The notes beneath the pieces are model-generated. The model made no database searches, was not told the origin of the DNA, and saw only the letters and a list, made by a program, of their open reading frames with translations. From Nymphaea colorata (taxonomy: Eukaryota; Streptophyta; Magnoliopsida; Nymphaeales; Nymphaeaceae), in contig NC_045148.1 of the NCBI RefSeq assembly GCF_008831285.2, forward strand, positions 20,701,002 through 20,765,001: a DNA stretch of 64,000 nt, read 5' to 3'. Below, piece by piece: positions 1-11,467 of this stretch. Position 1 is the first letter of the stretch; the number at the start of each line of letters is the position of its first letter. Made by a program: the position numbers and the translations under genes.

Positions 1-867
1 TCATTTTCATAAGCTTTCATATATGTATACAATATATGTGATTTTATGATTTTCAAGATCTTTTCTTTCTCCATATCCCTCTTTGAATGTAGTCCTTCAT
101 CTTTTTCATTCTTCCAATATCTTACCATTTAAGATTTTAATTTTTTCATTTACCGACTTCATTAAGACCACAACTCAAGTAATGACCAAATATTGGATTC
201 ATGCTTGATGGTCTACAATCTCAATCCATTTTCAAAAACTTTTCTTTCTTATATATGATAACTATGAAAATAAAAATATTAGATGTATGTTATGGTAGGA
301 ATGCCTTAGATGAATGTTGTGGTAGGAATGAGTCATTTTTCTTCCATTCATCTTAGGATTGATGCATTCATGCATTCACTTTCACTCAATATCACAAATG
401 AGCACAAACACATCTCTAAAAGAATTTAAGCAAGATGAGATGGAGCTCTAACTAGGTGGTAACCGAATTAGAGCAAAATCTCAAACCTACTTAAAGTCTT
501 AAGAGAACAGTAAAATGACTTCAAAGTGATTCCCCAAGCTTTTCAAATGATATTTAAAAGATTTCTCAACTCTAGTTTTCATCAAAATGTTTCACATTCT
601 CAAGCAATTGTTCAAGAACCTTCTCAAAAGTTTGAAACATCAAACTTCCAATATTCTTCTTCACTGCATATAGAATAAAAATGATGTTTAAGCCATAATA
701 AAATGCATCAATAATAAACATAGCCCTTGGATTGATTACCCCAGGTAAAGGCACCGGGAATGGTTGATCCTCGTACCGACGGGCGAGTCCCTTTCTCTTT
801 TATTTTCAAATAAAAATCTCATTTTTCTGGAGCACTCCAAAACTGATGAAAATTTTGGGAAGCAAAC
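1..867. other. Intergenic, no gene recognised
   Basis: AT-rich sequence with no convincing coding region. Around 270-330 there is a short imperfect direct repeat built on 'tggtaggaatg'. This stretch lies just left of the Copia LTR remnant and does not match the left part of the 3' LTR at 6784, so the Copia 5' LTR is truncated or replaced here. Confidence 0.5.
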
Positions 868-994
868 AACCCCTAAAGCTGACTTCTCCTTCTTCCTCTT
901 CCTTTTGCTTTTGTTTTGCTGTTCTTCACAGGGGACGTCTGTTGGAGATCTTGCTGCATCTATAAGGGAGACTTCCGCTGCGAAGCACAAAACA
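868..994 (+). repeat. Truncated Copia 5' LTR
   Basis: By eye, about 125 bases here match the end of the 3' LTR (6976-7101) without a mismatch. The left ~190 bp of the LTR is missing. At the right end the 3' LTR ends with ATCCAACA before flanking DNA; here 'tccaaca'-like bases are absent and the sequence runs straight into the primer binding site. A 7-base deletion between short repeats explains this. Confidence 0.8.
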
Positions 995-995
995 G

Positions 996-1007
996 TGGTA
1001 TCAGAGA
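996..1007 (+). other. Primer binding site, initiator tRNA-Met type
   Basis: TGGTATCAGAGA differs by one base from the common plant Copia/Gypsy primer binding site TGGTATCAGAGC, complementary to the 3' end of initiator methionine tRNA. It directly follows the LTR remnant. Confidence 0.75.
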
Positions 1008-1739
1008 CAGGTTCTCCCACGGTTCTCCCACAAGTAAGTACATCGACAGTTATCAAGATAGTGTCCTCTGATGAACATGAATGAATGAAGCATGCTAGAC
1101 CATAGATTAAAACTATGTGGCGCATATGAAGCGTGCTAGGCTAAAGCTTACTGTTCACAAGGCAAAACGATGGAAGCATGCTAAATTAAAAATCAATTTG
1201 AAGATATGTAGCATGTTACTTGCAGTTCAGTTAGAAACAACTTCTGTACATGAATTTCAGTAGACAGACGTTTGCATATACTATGCCGGATCAGAAACAA
1301 AAAAAAAAGAGGGTTTGAACAGAGGGCGCACAAATCAGAAGATTGTGATTTTTTTTCTTCTCTGTCGACCCCTTTTGTGATAATAACCGAATCATAGATA
1401 AGGGCTCAAGGGTTGCTGCCGCCTGAGCAGGTGCATAACCTCCTCACCGGCGGAAAAGGGCAGTTGCCTTTTACATGTTCTTCTCTCAAATGCGAAAAGC
1501 CGTGAGAGAGGGAAGACTGCACTCCCTCCCTGCCACTGCACTCTCTCCCTGCCGACAGCCTTCCAGTGGCCTTTCCTCTCCTCAATCAAGGAAGAGGAGG
1601 GGCCTGAGCCAACGGCCTTTCCTTCTTTTTGGTAATCAAAACAAAAAAAAAGGGGGGGAAAGGGGAACAGGCGGTGGCCCTCTCACTTACGGGATATGTG
1701 GCTGCCGGCAAAGGAAGGAAGAGCAGAGTGAGTAGTGAG

Positions 1740-2300
1740 CGTGCCTCTAAGAACGAGTTGATGAAAGTCACTCGTGCAGCCGGAAGAAGCTCCGGTCTTC
1801 TTCTGAGAACGAGCCGAAAGAAGCTCTAGTCGTTCTCTGATTGGAACGACGGAAAACAGTCGGAAATGGTGCAGCGTCGAAGGCACGGCGGAGGCAGATA
1901 CGGTGGCGGACTCGCGGCGCAGCTCCACGGTCGAAACCCTCTGTTAGGGTTTCACGACAGGCAAGAGAAGCTCTCGAGAGGAGAGAGAAGGAAACCGGTG
2001 AAATGAAGAAAAACGAGGGTTCAACCGATTTTTATATCAAATTTCAGAAATTACAAAAATAGTCCACCATGTTAGTGAAATTCTCAAAAAGGCTATTATA
2101 AATTCCAGAATTTCATGCCGCAACTTTTTTGCTGAAAAACTCTTCCAAAAGAGGCTCGCGAAAGTTATTTTCATCAAAAACCTGGAACTTTATAAAAAAT
2201 TGCTTTTGGGTACCCTCAAAATTATTAGAAATTACTAAAAGAGGGTTACGGAAAATTATTTTGCAATTTCAGTAGGAAACCATGATTTTATGAGAATTAC
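1740..2300 (+). repeat. Fragment related to the long Gypsy LTRs at 55 and 58 kb
   Basis: From about 1960 to 2290 the sequence runs parallel to 55320-55640: a gagaggagagagaag stretch, 'aaacgagggtt', a run resembling 'tttatatcaaatttcagaaattacaaa', 'gccgcaac(g/t)tttttgctga', 'aaagaggctcg' and 'ttgcaatttc(a/g)gt(a/g)gaaa'. The reverse complement of 58100-58450 follows the same order. Divergence is substantial. It is probably an old LTR fragment inserted in, or acquired by, the Copia leader. The boundaries are uncertain. Confidence 0.5.
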
Positions 2301-2545
2301 ATAGAGACACCCATAAGCTTGTTAGACAATTATAAAAGAAGGGTCCTGAGAATAACTCTGAAAAGAGATTATGTATGTTTCATATTTAATCTAATGTCTT
2401 GTTATTCTAAATATTATTTTAGAGTGTTGTCTGAGATTCATGTACATGCTCTAGAGTACTTTCTTTAAGGCCTCTTGATGTAATATTGTAAACTTCTTTC
2501 TTTGTTATGATTGTTCTTTACTTGCCATCGTAAATTAATTTAAAA

Positions 2546-3517
2546 ATGACATCAAGAGTGGGAGCTTCTGAATTAGCTAAGACTGAGAAACTGAATGGGA
2601 CAAATTTCCATGCATGGAAGCGCAGAATAATGTTGGCCTTGACTTTAGAAAGACTCATTTATGTGATCAACGAGCTTTTTTCTACTTTAGGAGACAAACC
2701 CACAGACAAAGAGAAAAAGGCATATGAGTCATTTACTTTTGATGATCTAATGGCTGAAACTATCATGTTAGCCTTCATGGAAGATGATCAAATCAGAGTC
2801 TTTGAGGATTGTCCAACTGCCAAGGATATGTTTGGTACTATCGTTTCAAAATACAACACCATGATTGCTATGCACATTTAGTTACCGCAAGAATAGTACA
2901 ATTCCTATAGGATGAAAGAGTCAGACAATGTAATAGACCATGTTAATAAGATGTTGGTCATGGCTAAAGATTTAGCCGTTGTGGGGAATGTCATATCTGA
3001 CAATATGCAGATAAACACAATTCTGAACAGCCTACCTCCTTCTTGGGATATGGCAGTTACTGTTTTGAATGTTCAATTTGATACTCTTACTTTAGAAAAG
3101 CTTCCTATACAGTTAGCTCTACAACAACAACGTCTGACCAAGAGAAATAGAGCAGAGTTGGTGACAGACCAGGAAAAACCTGCTGGTAGTCATGTGCTTG
3201 TAAAACCAAAACAATTTAAAAATCGAAACGATGGCAAGTTCAAGGGCAATTATGCATGTACTAAGAAATCTCAAGGAACTGTAGTGAAATGCTACAGATG
3301 CGGAAAGCCTGGACATATAAAGAAGAACTGCAGGACAAAATTCCCGAGTAAGAAAGACAACAATGGTCAGGGCAACTACAACGGAAGGAAGCCTCAAGGG
3401 GACTCTGACAGAGAAGTCATCTGTGTCGTGTCAGAATGTCTGTTTGCAGATGGAGATCTAACTGGCTGGTGGGTCGATTCGGGAGCTACTCGTCACATTG
3501 CAAAGACAAAAGAATGA
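2546..3517 (+). pseudogene. Copia gag and protease region, broken
   Basis: The N-terminal part has the Copia gag (UBN2/DUF4219-like) pattern 'LNGTNFHAWKRRI'. A CCHC zinc knuckle (CYRCGKPGHIKKNC) at about 3292-3333 marks the nucleocapsid. The aspartic protease motif WWVDSGATRHI lies near 3466-3498. The frame is interrupted by TAG at 2879-2881 and by TGA at 3515-3517, shortly after the protease motif; both leave the same frame open on the far side, so they look like nonsense changes. The product would package RNA and mature the polyprotein in an intact element. Confidence 0.88.
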
Positions 3518-4735
3518 GTGATCCACATGGAAAATCTGAGTCCGGGAACCCACAAGGTCTATATGGGAAACAACTCTTATTGTGATGTCATGGGAATTGT
3601 GGCATATCGTCTAAATGTTGGGGGTACAAGTGTTGTACTTAACGAGGTTTTGTATGTCCCCTCTATGAGGAGGAATCTAGTGTCTGTTCCCGCACTAACT
3701 GGGAAAGGTTTTGAAGTACGTTTTATTTCAGGGAAAGTAACAGTGGGAAAACATGGAAGGTTCATGTTTGGTGGAAAAATTGTAAAAGAACATGGTATGT
3801 TCAAACTGAATGACATGAATGAAGCTTCAAGTTCTGTTATTTCGATTGTGCAATGAGTGTGAATGTAAACTTATGGCATCAAAGATTAAGCCATATAAGC
3901 ATCAAAAAGATGCAGACTCTAGCACAACAAGGTTTAATACCTGACATAAATATAAATGATTTTGCGAAATGCGAGTCATGTGTATATGAAAAAATGACAA
4001 GGAAACCATTTTCGTCTGAAGTAATACGGGCCACTGAATTATTAGAGATAATTCATACTGATATCTGTGGACCTTTCAGGATCCAAACTCACAATGGGAA
4101 GTTATATTTCATAATATTTATTGACGACTTCTCAAGATTTGGTTACATATACTTAATCAGATATAAATCATAAACACTTGAGAAATTCAAGGAATACAAA
4201 TCTGAAGTCGAGAGACAACTTGAAAGGAATATCAAAATCATAAGGTCTGATCGATGAGGAGAATACACTTCTAGTGGATTCCTCGAATACTGCAAAGACC
4301 TTGGAATTAATAGGCAAAAGACAATGCCTAGGACACCACAACAAAATGGTGTGGCTGAGAGGTGTAATAGAACCCTCTTGAACATGGTGAGATCCATGTT
4401 GGCAAGAGCACAATTACCAAAAGCTTTTTGGGGAGAAGCTGTGTTAACAGTTATGTATACAATAAACCGAGTGCCCTGTAAAGCAGTCCCAACCACTCCT
4501 TATGAAAGATTGACTGGTGTAAAACCAGATCTAAGATATTTAAGGAGATGGGGATCTGTAGCACACGTGAAAATTCTAGATCCAAAATTGGATAAACTAG
4601 ATAACAGATCAGTGAGATGTATATGTTTATTGGATACCCAAAAGGATCCAAGGGCTACAGATTATATCATTCATCTATGGGACTTATAGAAAGCAGAGAT
4701 GTAGAGTTCATAGAAGAACTGAACAATAAAGATTT
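3518..4735 (+). pseudogene. Copia integrase region, broken
   Basis: It holds the end of the protease region, the GAG-pre-integrase motif LWHQRLSHIS (near 3870) and the integrase core: HTDICGPF near 4050, FIDDFSRFGYIYL near 4120 and the block TPQQNGVAERCNRTLLNMVR at about 4330-4390. The reading frame shifts near 3853, stops at TAA about 4171, again at TGA about 4255 (where a glycine-like codon is expected before GEY), and shifts once more near 4630-4650. It is inactive as it stands. Confidence 0.85.
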
Positions 4736-4936
4736 TGATCCAGTGGAATATCGAAACGATATACTGGATGATCTGATTTATTGAAATGATCAGTCTAGTA
4801 ATGAACCGACTAGAGATCAGTCTGGTAATGAGTCGACTGGAGGTCAGTTTGGCAATGAACCAACTGAGCAGGAATCGTCTGAGGAACAGTCAGGTAATGA
4901 ACCGACTGAAGATCAGTTAGGCAATGAACCAATTGT

Positions 4937-5944
4937 ATGAATACCTCGTCATCTCAGACGTTATCAGGTCACAAAAGACCTAGAGCTCCTCCTTCATATT
5001 TAAATTATTATTATGTATATCTAGCAGAGGATCTATGCTATTTAGTAGATATTGACGAAATGTCTGACAATTTGACATATGATGAAGCGGTTAGCTCGCA
5101 TGAATCGTCGGATTGGGTGAATGCTATGGATGAAGAAATTGAATCCATAGAAAAGAATAAAGTCTGGGAATTAGTAGATCTTCCTAATGACAGAAAACCC
5201 ACTGGATGTAAATGGGTGCTAAGGAAGAAGTATAAAGTTGACGGATCAGTTGAAAAATTCAAAGCCAGACTAGTGGCGAAAGGTTTTTCTCAAAAGGAAG
5301 GAATTGATTACTCAGAGACTTATTCGCCGGTTGCAAAGTTCGCATCAATCAGAAGAATTTTGGCTATCGCGGCATTCTATGACTTGGATATTTGTCAGAT
5401 GGATGTGAAGACTGCTTTTCTGAATGGTGAGTTGAAAGAAAGTATATATATGACTCAACCGCAAGGATATGTCATCAAGGAAAAAGAAGACAAAGTGTAC
5501 AAGTTGAATAAATCATTGTATGGACTGAAACAGTCTCCTAGACAGTGGTATTTTGCTTTCCACAAAACAATTACAAAACTTGGGTTCGTTGCAAACCAAC
5601 TAGACCACTGTGTGTATGTTTGGAAAAGTGTGAGCCTAATCTGTATTCTATCATTATACGTTGATGACATATTGCTAACAGGAAATGATAACGACATGAT
5701 TGTCAAAACAATGACTTGGCTGAACAAAAACTTCGAAATGAAGAACTTGGGTGAAGCATCCTACTTATTAGGAATTAAAATCACTCGAGATAGAAACTCA
5801 AGAATCCTGAGTCTAAGCCAAGAACGATATATTGATTATATCTTGAAGAAATTTCGGATGTTAGATTGCAAATCGATTGGGACTCCTATAGCTAAAGGAG
5901 CAAACTTGAGCAGGAGCGATTGTCCGGGTGAAGGACAACAATAA
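4937..5944 (+). pseudogene. Copia reverse transcriptase region
   Basis: An uninterrupted 335-codon stretch with the RVT_2 pattern: WVNAMDEEIESIEKNKVWEL, CKWVLRKKYKVDG, KARLVAKGFSQKEGIDY, the first catalytic aspartate region QMDVKTAFLNGEL, SLYGLKQSPRQWY, and the catalytic YVDDILLTGND. It ends in a TAA at 5942-5944, before the RNase H block in the same frame. It is therefore separated from RNase H only by stop codons. This is the best preserved part of the element. Confidence 0.9.
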
Positions 5945-5980
5945 TTAAATGTTCCCTATGCCCAAGCTGTTGGCAGTCTA

Positions 5981-6619
5981 ATGTATCTAATGTTGTGTAC
6001 CAGACCTGACATAAGTTTTCCTATCGGTCTAGTTAGTCGTTATCAAAGTAATCCTAGATGGCCTCTTTGGCAAGCAGTCAAAAGGATTTTTCGGTATATT
6101 AAAGGAACAAAAGGACTGAAATTGTCCTACCAAACTGATGAGCTGACCTTAGTTGGCTATTCAGATGCGGATTTTATAGGATGCAAAGATGATAGTAAGT
6201 CTACTTCTGGTTATGTATTCCTCTTTGGAGGTGGGGCGATAGCCTGGTCCTATAAGAAACAGGGATGTGTTGCTCAGCACACTCAAGAAGCAGAGTATGT
6301 AGCATGCAATGTTGCAACTACTTTTGCTGTCTGGATAAATCGGTTCTTGAAAGACTTGAAATTAGATCTTGCTCATGAACTGGTCCAACTGTACTGTGAT
6401 AATCAGGCAGCGATATCTCTTATGAAAAATGGAGTTGTTAGCTCAAAGAGTAAACATATAATGGTGAAATACCATTATATTCATGAAATGATCGAGAAAA
6501 ATGAAATCTCAGTTGAATATTTGCCTACAAATGATATGGTGGTTGATCCCTTAATCAAGGGAATATCTGAAGACTTGTTTTCAAAACATATAGTTCATAT
6601 GGGGCTAAGATATATTTGA
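5981..6619 (+). pseudogene. Copia RNase H region
   Basis: Has the Copia RNase H motifs LMLCTRPDISF, YSDADFIGCKDDSKSTSGYV, and the block ending in LYCDNQAAISL with downstream SKHIMVKYHYI. It is in the same frame as the RT block; the TAA at 5942 separates them. It ends at TGA 6617-6619, the natural C-terminus, about 165 bp before the 3' LTR. Confidence 0.88.
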
Positions 6620-6771
6620 AAGGTTGCGAAGGAAAAACCATTGAATGGAAAACCTCGCTGTAAACCTTGAAAAAGGTTTAGGTTACGTTGGATAAGCCAA
6701 TTAAGGAAAACCACGTAACAAATTGAAAATAGAAAACCCACATATAGTGGAAGAAATTGGCGGTCGCATGG

Positions 6772-6783
6772 CCAAGTGGGAGA
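6772..6783 (+). other. Polypurine tract of the Copia element
   Basis: 'caagtgggaga' lies immediately left of the TGTTGGAT start of the 3' LTR, where the plus-strand primer of an LTR retrotransposon is expected. Confidence 0.65.
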
Positions 6784-7109
6784 TGTTGGATAGTGGCCAC
6801 TGAGCCCTATCCGGATATCTTACTAGATTTTAATCTAAAACTGTTCATAAAAATCTCCTAGAAAATCTCCCAAAGAACCGCAGCTAGGGTTTGGGGAAAA
6901 CCTAAGGGGCTGGACTACATATTCCTAGCAAGCTTTCTTGAACAGATATCAGCCGTGAGCAGCCCCATGGAAGAAAACCCCTAAAGCTGACTTCTCCTTC
7001 TTCCTCTTCCTTTTGCTTTTGTTTTGCTGTTCTTCACAGGGGACGTCTGTTGGAGATCTTGCTGCATCTATAAGGGAGACTTCCGCTGCGAAGCACAAAA
7101 CATCCAACA
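6784..7109 (+). repeat. Copia 3' LTR (326 bp)
   Basis: Starts TGTTGGAT and ends ATCCAACA, a perfect 8-bp terminal inverted repeat with the usual TG...CA ends. The last ~134 bp correspond to the 5' remnant at 868-994. The base after the LTR (7110) begins the TNL-A-derived fragment. Confidence 0.9.
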
Positions 7110-8996
7110 GTTGAAACATTGGAGCATCCATGAAGGTCCAATGAATCCAAGGAACTCAAGCGAGAGATGGTATCAGGCATTTGCTCCATAGAAGAGCACT
7201 CTCTCAGGTTCAAGCAAACCAGGCTATGGAGGTGGCCGATGGATTCATCGACTCATCTCAAACTGGTGCATCCATCAAATATCAACTTGGCTACGTTCGG
7301 TATCCTCCTAAAATCTGGAGTTCCCCTAAGGTTCTAGCACCACCCGAGATCGAGGACATTCAATTGGCCAAATGACCACGCTTGAAACAACTATGAGACT
7401 CGCGTATCAGCAAAATGAAAATGATGCAGGTCTGAATACTGCAATGTCCTAGACCTAAACTGAACCTCAAGCATGAATTCACTTCTAGCCAGCCTTAACC
7501 TCAGTACGACACGAATGCAGGAGTACTTTTCATGTTTTGTTTGGAAATTTTCAAGCGCCCTTAAGCTCATTTGGATCAAGCTTCAAAAGAAAAAAGGCAA
7601 GTTATAGTAAGAAAACAATCTCTAGGTACGCATTGTATTTAGGAAGACGAAATTTCTCTCTACTTGAAGGTAAAATAACATTTTTGTCACCAACAAATAT
7701 GGCTCAAAATAAAATATTTAATACCCGAAAGAGAGGTAGGTCAAAAAAAAAATCAAAGCCTTTGTAGCCGAAAATTTTCGACTCATTTTACCCAAATAAA
7801 TATTTTTAAGTGCATTTGAAAATGTTCTCTTACTTCAAAGATAAATGCACATAGAGGCATTTAATTTTGGTGTACATCCAAACATGTTCTTTTCAGAGAA
7901 ACATCCAAACGCATCCGTAACTGCTGACAATAATAAAACATTCCCTCAAGTTTTCCATTTTATGAAGACTGCACTCGTCCATCAGTAAAGAAAGGGCATC
8001 AAACTTTCTGCATCATTAACTAAAAGAAAAAAAAAAGAACAATATGGAGCTGATACTTACTTGTTTTTCCTGTAGCACGTTTAACGCTTCCTCATTTTCC
8101 CATAACCTGCTCGGCACTGAGCTTTGCTGCCGAACAATCTGTCTTCCCATGTCTCGAATTTGATCATGCATTTCGAACTCCCCCGTCTTATCACTTATTC
8201 TGATGAGAGATTTACGCTCTAAGATTCGAATTGCAGGAATTGGAGAAAGTTTAGAACCTTTCCACATGGAAACCGCATTCTTTCTGTCCTTCCCAATGAA
8301 AAAACATGCTATATCCAAGAATATGCACTTCGTTTCCTCATCAAGTCCGTCCTAGCTAATTCTCAATCTCTCATGAACTTCTTTATCTAGGACTCTTTTC
8401 AACTTTTCCAACATCGAGTTCCATTCGTCAAAACTTTCGATATCATAGAAGAGCGACCCAAATACTTTAAGGCATAAAGGTAAACCACCAGCAACGGACA
8501 CAACTTTCTCCAACAATTCGCCGTATTCCGGCCTTGGCTCAGGCTGCCCAAACGCATGCCAACTGGAAAGTTGAAGCGATTGGGCACAATCCAATTCTGC
8601 AAGCTTGTAGATGACTTGCAGCCGCGATCTTAGCAACTTTTCATCTCTAGTGGTGATGATGATTCTGCTTTTACCACCAAACCAATCTCGACCACCAGCC
8701 AATTCGTCAAGTCGATCATTATGATTTGGCTGAGAACAATGAGAACTTTCTTACCACCAATTCGTCGTCTGATTTGGCTGATGCCTTCGTCCTTGTTGCT
8801 TATACGTGTTTTATTGTCCCTGAAAATGTCACGGAGCAGCTGTTCTTGCAAGGTGACAACGCCATTGGCATGTGATGATACTTCTCGGACGTTTGAAAGA
8901 AAGCTGTGGGCTTCGAAACTGGAATGTAATCTGTTATAGACTGCTTTGGCAAGGGTGGTCTTGCCGATCCCGCCCATCCCGCAGATGCCGACCATC
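7110..8996 (-). pseudogene. TNL pseudogene fragment copied from TNL-A
   Basis: A near-identical partial copy of 18124-20380. The NB-ARC part (8061-8996) keeps the P-loop GMGGIGKTT, RNBS-B, GLPL, and MHDQIRDMGRQIV. It is broken by a TAC-to-TAG change at 8352-8354 inside the ISYDGL motif and by a rearranged, 4-bp-shorter stretch near 8720-8745 that destroys the kinase-2 aspartates and the frame. The intron is retained. At about 7384 a ~365-bp deletion relative to TNL-A removes the acceptor and the start of the LRR exon, leaving ~270 bp of LRR sequence up to the Copia LTR. No TIR exon is present: homology stops at 8996. It cannot encode a working receptor. Confidence 0.9.
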
Positions 8997-10308
8997 TACA
9001 GAGTCTCATATACTTGATTTAATAGGAATTATCTAGCAATCGATTTCAAAAAGATTGGGCTGTTAAGATTAAATTGCAAATATACAAGGCAATTGTATTT
9101 TTAAGAGTTCAAAATACTTATCCCAAACAAGAGTTTCCTTTTAAGGAATCTCATTTGTTTCCTTCTTTCTCTTTTTCTTCTCTCTCTCATCCTGAAACAT
9201 ATTTCAAACTCTTGAAAAAACAATTTGGTTTCTACATTTACAACTTAATTTTTACCATCTGATCTCTTTGGATTTTGGAATTGGTAGCTCTATGATTCCC
9301 ATCAAAAGCTATTATATGAGTTTGACAACTACTTGTTTTCATCCAAACACACACGCATATATATAACATCATAAACTTACATTTTTTTCTTTTATATTTT
9401 AGAATTTAAACAATTGGACGTCATTCTGCAATTGGATTTACAGAAAACGGCTTTAATATAACAAAAACGGCCTTAGAACCTACAAACTTTTACCTCCGTA
9501 GGCCTAGTAAGATTGTACCTTCGTAAGATTTGAACCCCTCACCTGCCGTCTATCAACACACTCAGCACACATAAACTTTGACATTGATTCTCACACTTGA
9601 ACGACTGCTACAGAAGATGAGAATGAGAGAGTCCCTTACTCTCTAGAGCATCTAACATGGAAAAACGTGGAAGGTTCTTGAATACCTTATAACTTGTTTC
9701 TATATATGTGCTTAGCAAATATTCTTCAATGATGTTTTTTTATTTCGCTAATTACACTGTTTCCTGGAGGAATCTATATCAATTGGAATTTTAATGAATC
9801 ATGATGATCTCAAACAGAACTGTTCTAGTAGATAATATGTTTCTTTGCATGGTAAATAGCCAAAACACAACGTTGAAACTAGAGAAGCATTCTTTTCAGC
9901 GACAAAGAAAGATTGAAACTTTACTAGTGCTTGTACCATTAACTAGACCCGATTCAACATGTACCCAGTTGCCTTTTGGCATACCCCGTCTCAAGGAAAC
10001 ACTGTACCGATGGCGGTATGTCTGGGTAACTTTCATACCTTTGTTACTGAAAGGCGTTTGGCAACAGAAACACTGCGTTGTAAAATGTGAAATATCATCT
10101 TCTAATCCATTTGCGACACAACTCTCTTTCCAAATCCAATCCATTTGCGACGATACTTTAGCTGGGAATATCATCCCCTAAATCAGGAAAATCCTTGGAC
10201 GCCAAGATTTATCACACGAGAAAAGAAATAACTGCTGATATTTCATTACTCATTGACAATGAAAAATAAATGTTTATTTCTTGTTTTTCTTTTCATATTC
10301 ATAATCCT

Positions 10309-10450
10309 CACATTCTGGGTCACTTGCCAATTACCCCAACTCGTCACCATTGTATGGGTATTGATAAATTCATCTCCACTTCTCACATTTTGGGTCGCTA
10401 GCCAATTACCCCAACTCGTCTCCATGGTATGGGTATTGATGAATTAGCTG
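10309..10450. repeat. 75-bp tandem duplication, two copies
   Basis: The unit beginning 'cacatt(c/t)tgggtc' and running through 'ccaattaccccaactcgtc' to 'atgggtattgat' occurs at 10309 and again at 10384 with few differences. Confidence 0.75.
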
Positions 10451-10461
10451 GGAGAATCGGG

Positions 10462-10728
10462 GTATATATATATATTCATTCTAAAAAACTAATATTGTCA
10501 ATATATATATATATATATATATATAATCACTCAGCTATCTAATCAAGGCCATCCATGTAAAACACATAAATGGTTGAGCGAAAAACAATATATATATATA
10601 TATATATGTAAACTAATATTAGATGACGAAAATGTCTTCTTTTTTTTTTTTTTCTTAACCATCTATCATGTTAGATGGTGTTGGGTGACTTTAAAAAACT
10701 AAAGTCACTATATATATATATATATATA
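10462..10728. repeat. Cluster of (AT)n microsatellites
   Basis: Pure AT runs at about 10462-10475, 10501-10525, 10587-10605 and 10709-10728, separated by short unique stretches. Confidence 0.85.
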
Positions 10729-11338
10729 ACTAGAGAGAGATAGAGAGAGACTATGTTAGTTTTAAATGTGAGTCAGCTATGACACAGCAGGGTCACCGTT
10801 TAAGTGTCTCATTCATTTTTCTTACCACGGAACGCACCATGTCGCTTTCGTTTAACGGGTCAAAGAGCGCAACTTCTCGACCAAGAAAAGCACAGACGAC
10901 AATGCTTGTATTCAACGTGTTAGTGCACGAAAGCCAACTGTTTACCAAACGAATCTCACAAGGGATGCCTGGGTTTGGCAAATGAAACCCTTTTTTTTTT
11001 TTAGTTTACCTTGATTTGTTTAATCTCAAAATGCCACCTATTCTCTCTCTGCTTTGAATAAGCAAACAATAAATAATCTACATAAACGACACTCTGCATG
11101 ACTACCATGTGCTATATATAGATACGATTCATCTCTCTTAATTCCTCTAACTTAAATCTTGGATCTCCTTACATCGTTCTGCATCATATCTCTCCTAAAG
11201 GTAAGTAATTCAATTACCTTTTGTGATATATAATGATACTTTACATGTAATTCGTTTTATTGAGTTAAACGTAGAACACGTTGATTATTTTAGGAGGTCA
11301 AAGGAGTTTCATTAGTTACTAATTAAATTGAACCTTAT

Positions 11339-11467
11339 GCTATGTTTGGATGAAGGGAAACAGAGGAAAAGAAATGGATGGAAAAGAAAGGAAAGACCTT
11401 TCTTTCAAATACAGGAAAGACCTTTTTTTCCATTCCTTTCTTTCCCTCTCCATCCATCCAAACAAGC
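11339..11467. repeat. Foldback MITE-like element
   Basis: The ends read GC(T)ATGTTTGGATG and CATCCAAACAAGC, an imperfect inverted repeat, and the inner arms (ggaaaagaaa... / ...tttctttcc) are also complementary. About 130 bp in total, it would fold into one long hairpin. No clear target-site duplication was found, so the family is left open. Confidence 0.5.

Larger units (their letters stand above)
868..7109 (+). mobile_element. Degenerate Ty1/Copia LTR retrotransposon
   Basis: A Copia-type element in the order gag, protease, integrase, reverse transcriptase, RNase H, which is the diagnostic Copia order with integrase before RT. It has a complete 3' LTR at 6784-7109, only the last ~127 bp of the 5' LTR at 868-994, and an initiator-Met-tRNA primer binding site at about 996. 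The coding region at 2546-6619 is broken by several in-frame stops and at least two frameshifts, so this copy is not autonomous. The leader from 1008 to 2545 is unusually long for Copia and holds a fragment resembling the long LTRs at 55-58 kb. To the right the element abuts sequence copied from the LRR exon of TNL-A. Confidence 0.92.

Noticed and set aside
764-1125. Overlapping open frames of 106 and 129 codons at the Copia left end
   Set aside because: They lie across the LTR and primer binding site, are low in complexity (polypyrimidine tract translated as Phe/Leu runs), and recur in the 3' LTR.
9801-10181. A 126-codon open frame in the 9-13 kb intergenic region
   Set aside because: No family motif, no coding-like context, and a 92-codon frame of equal quality on the other strand.
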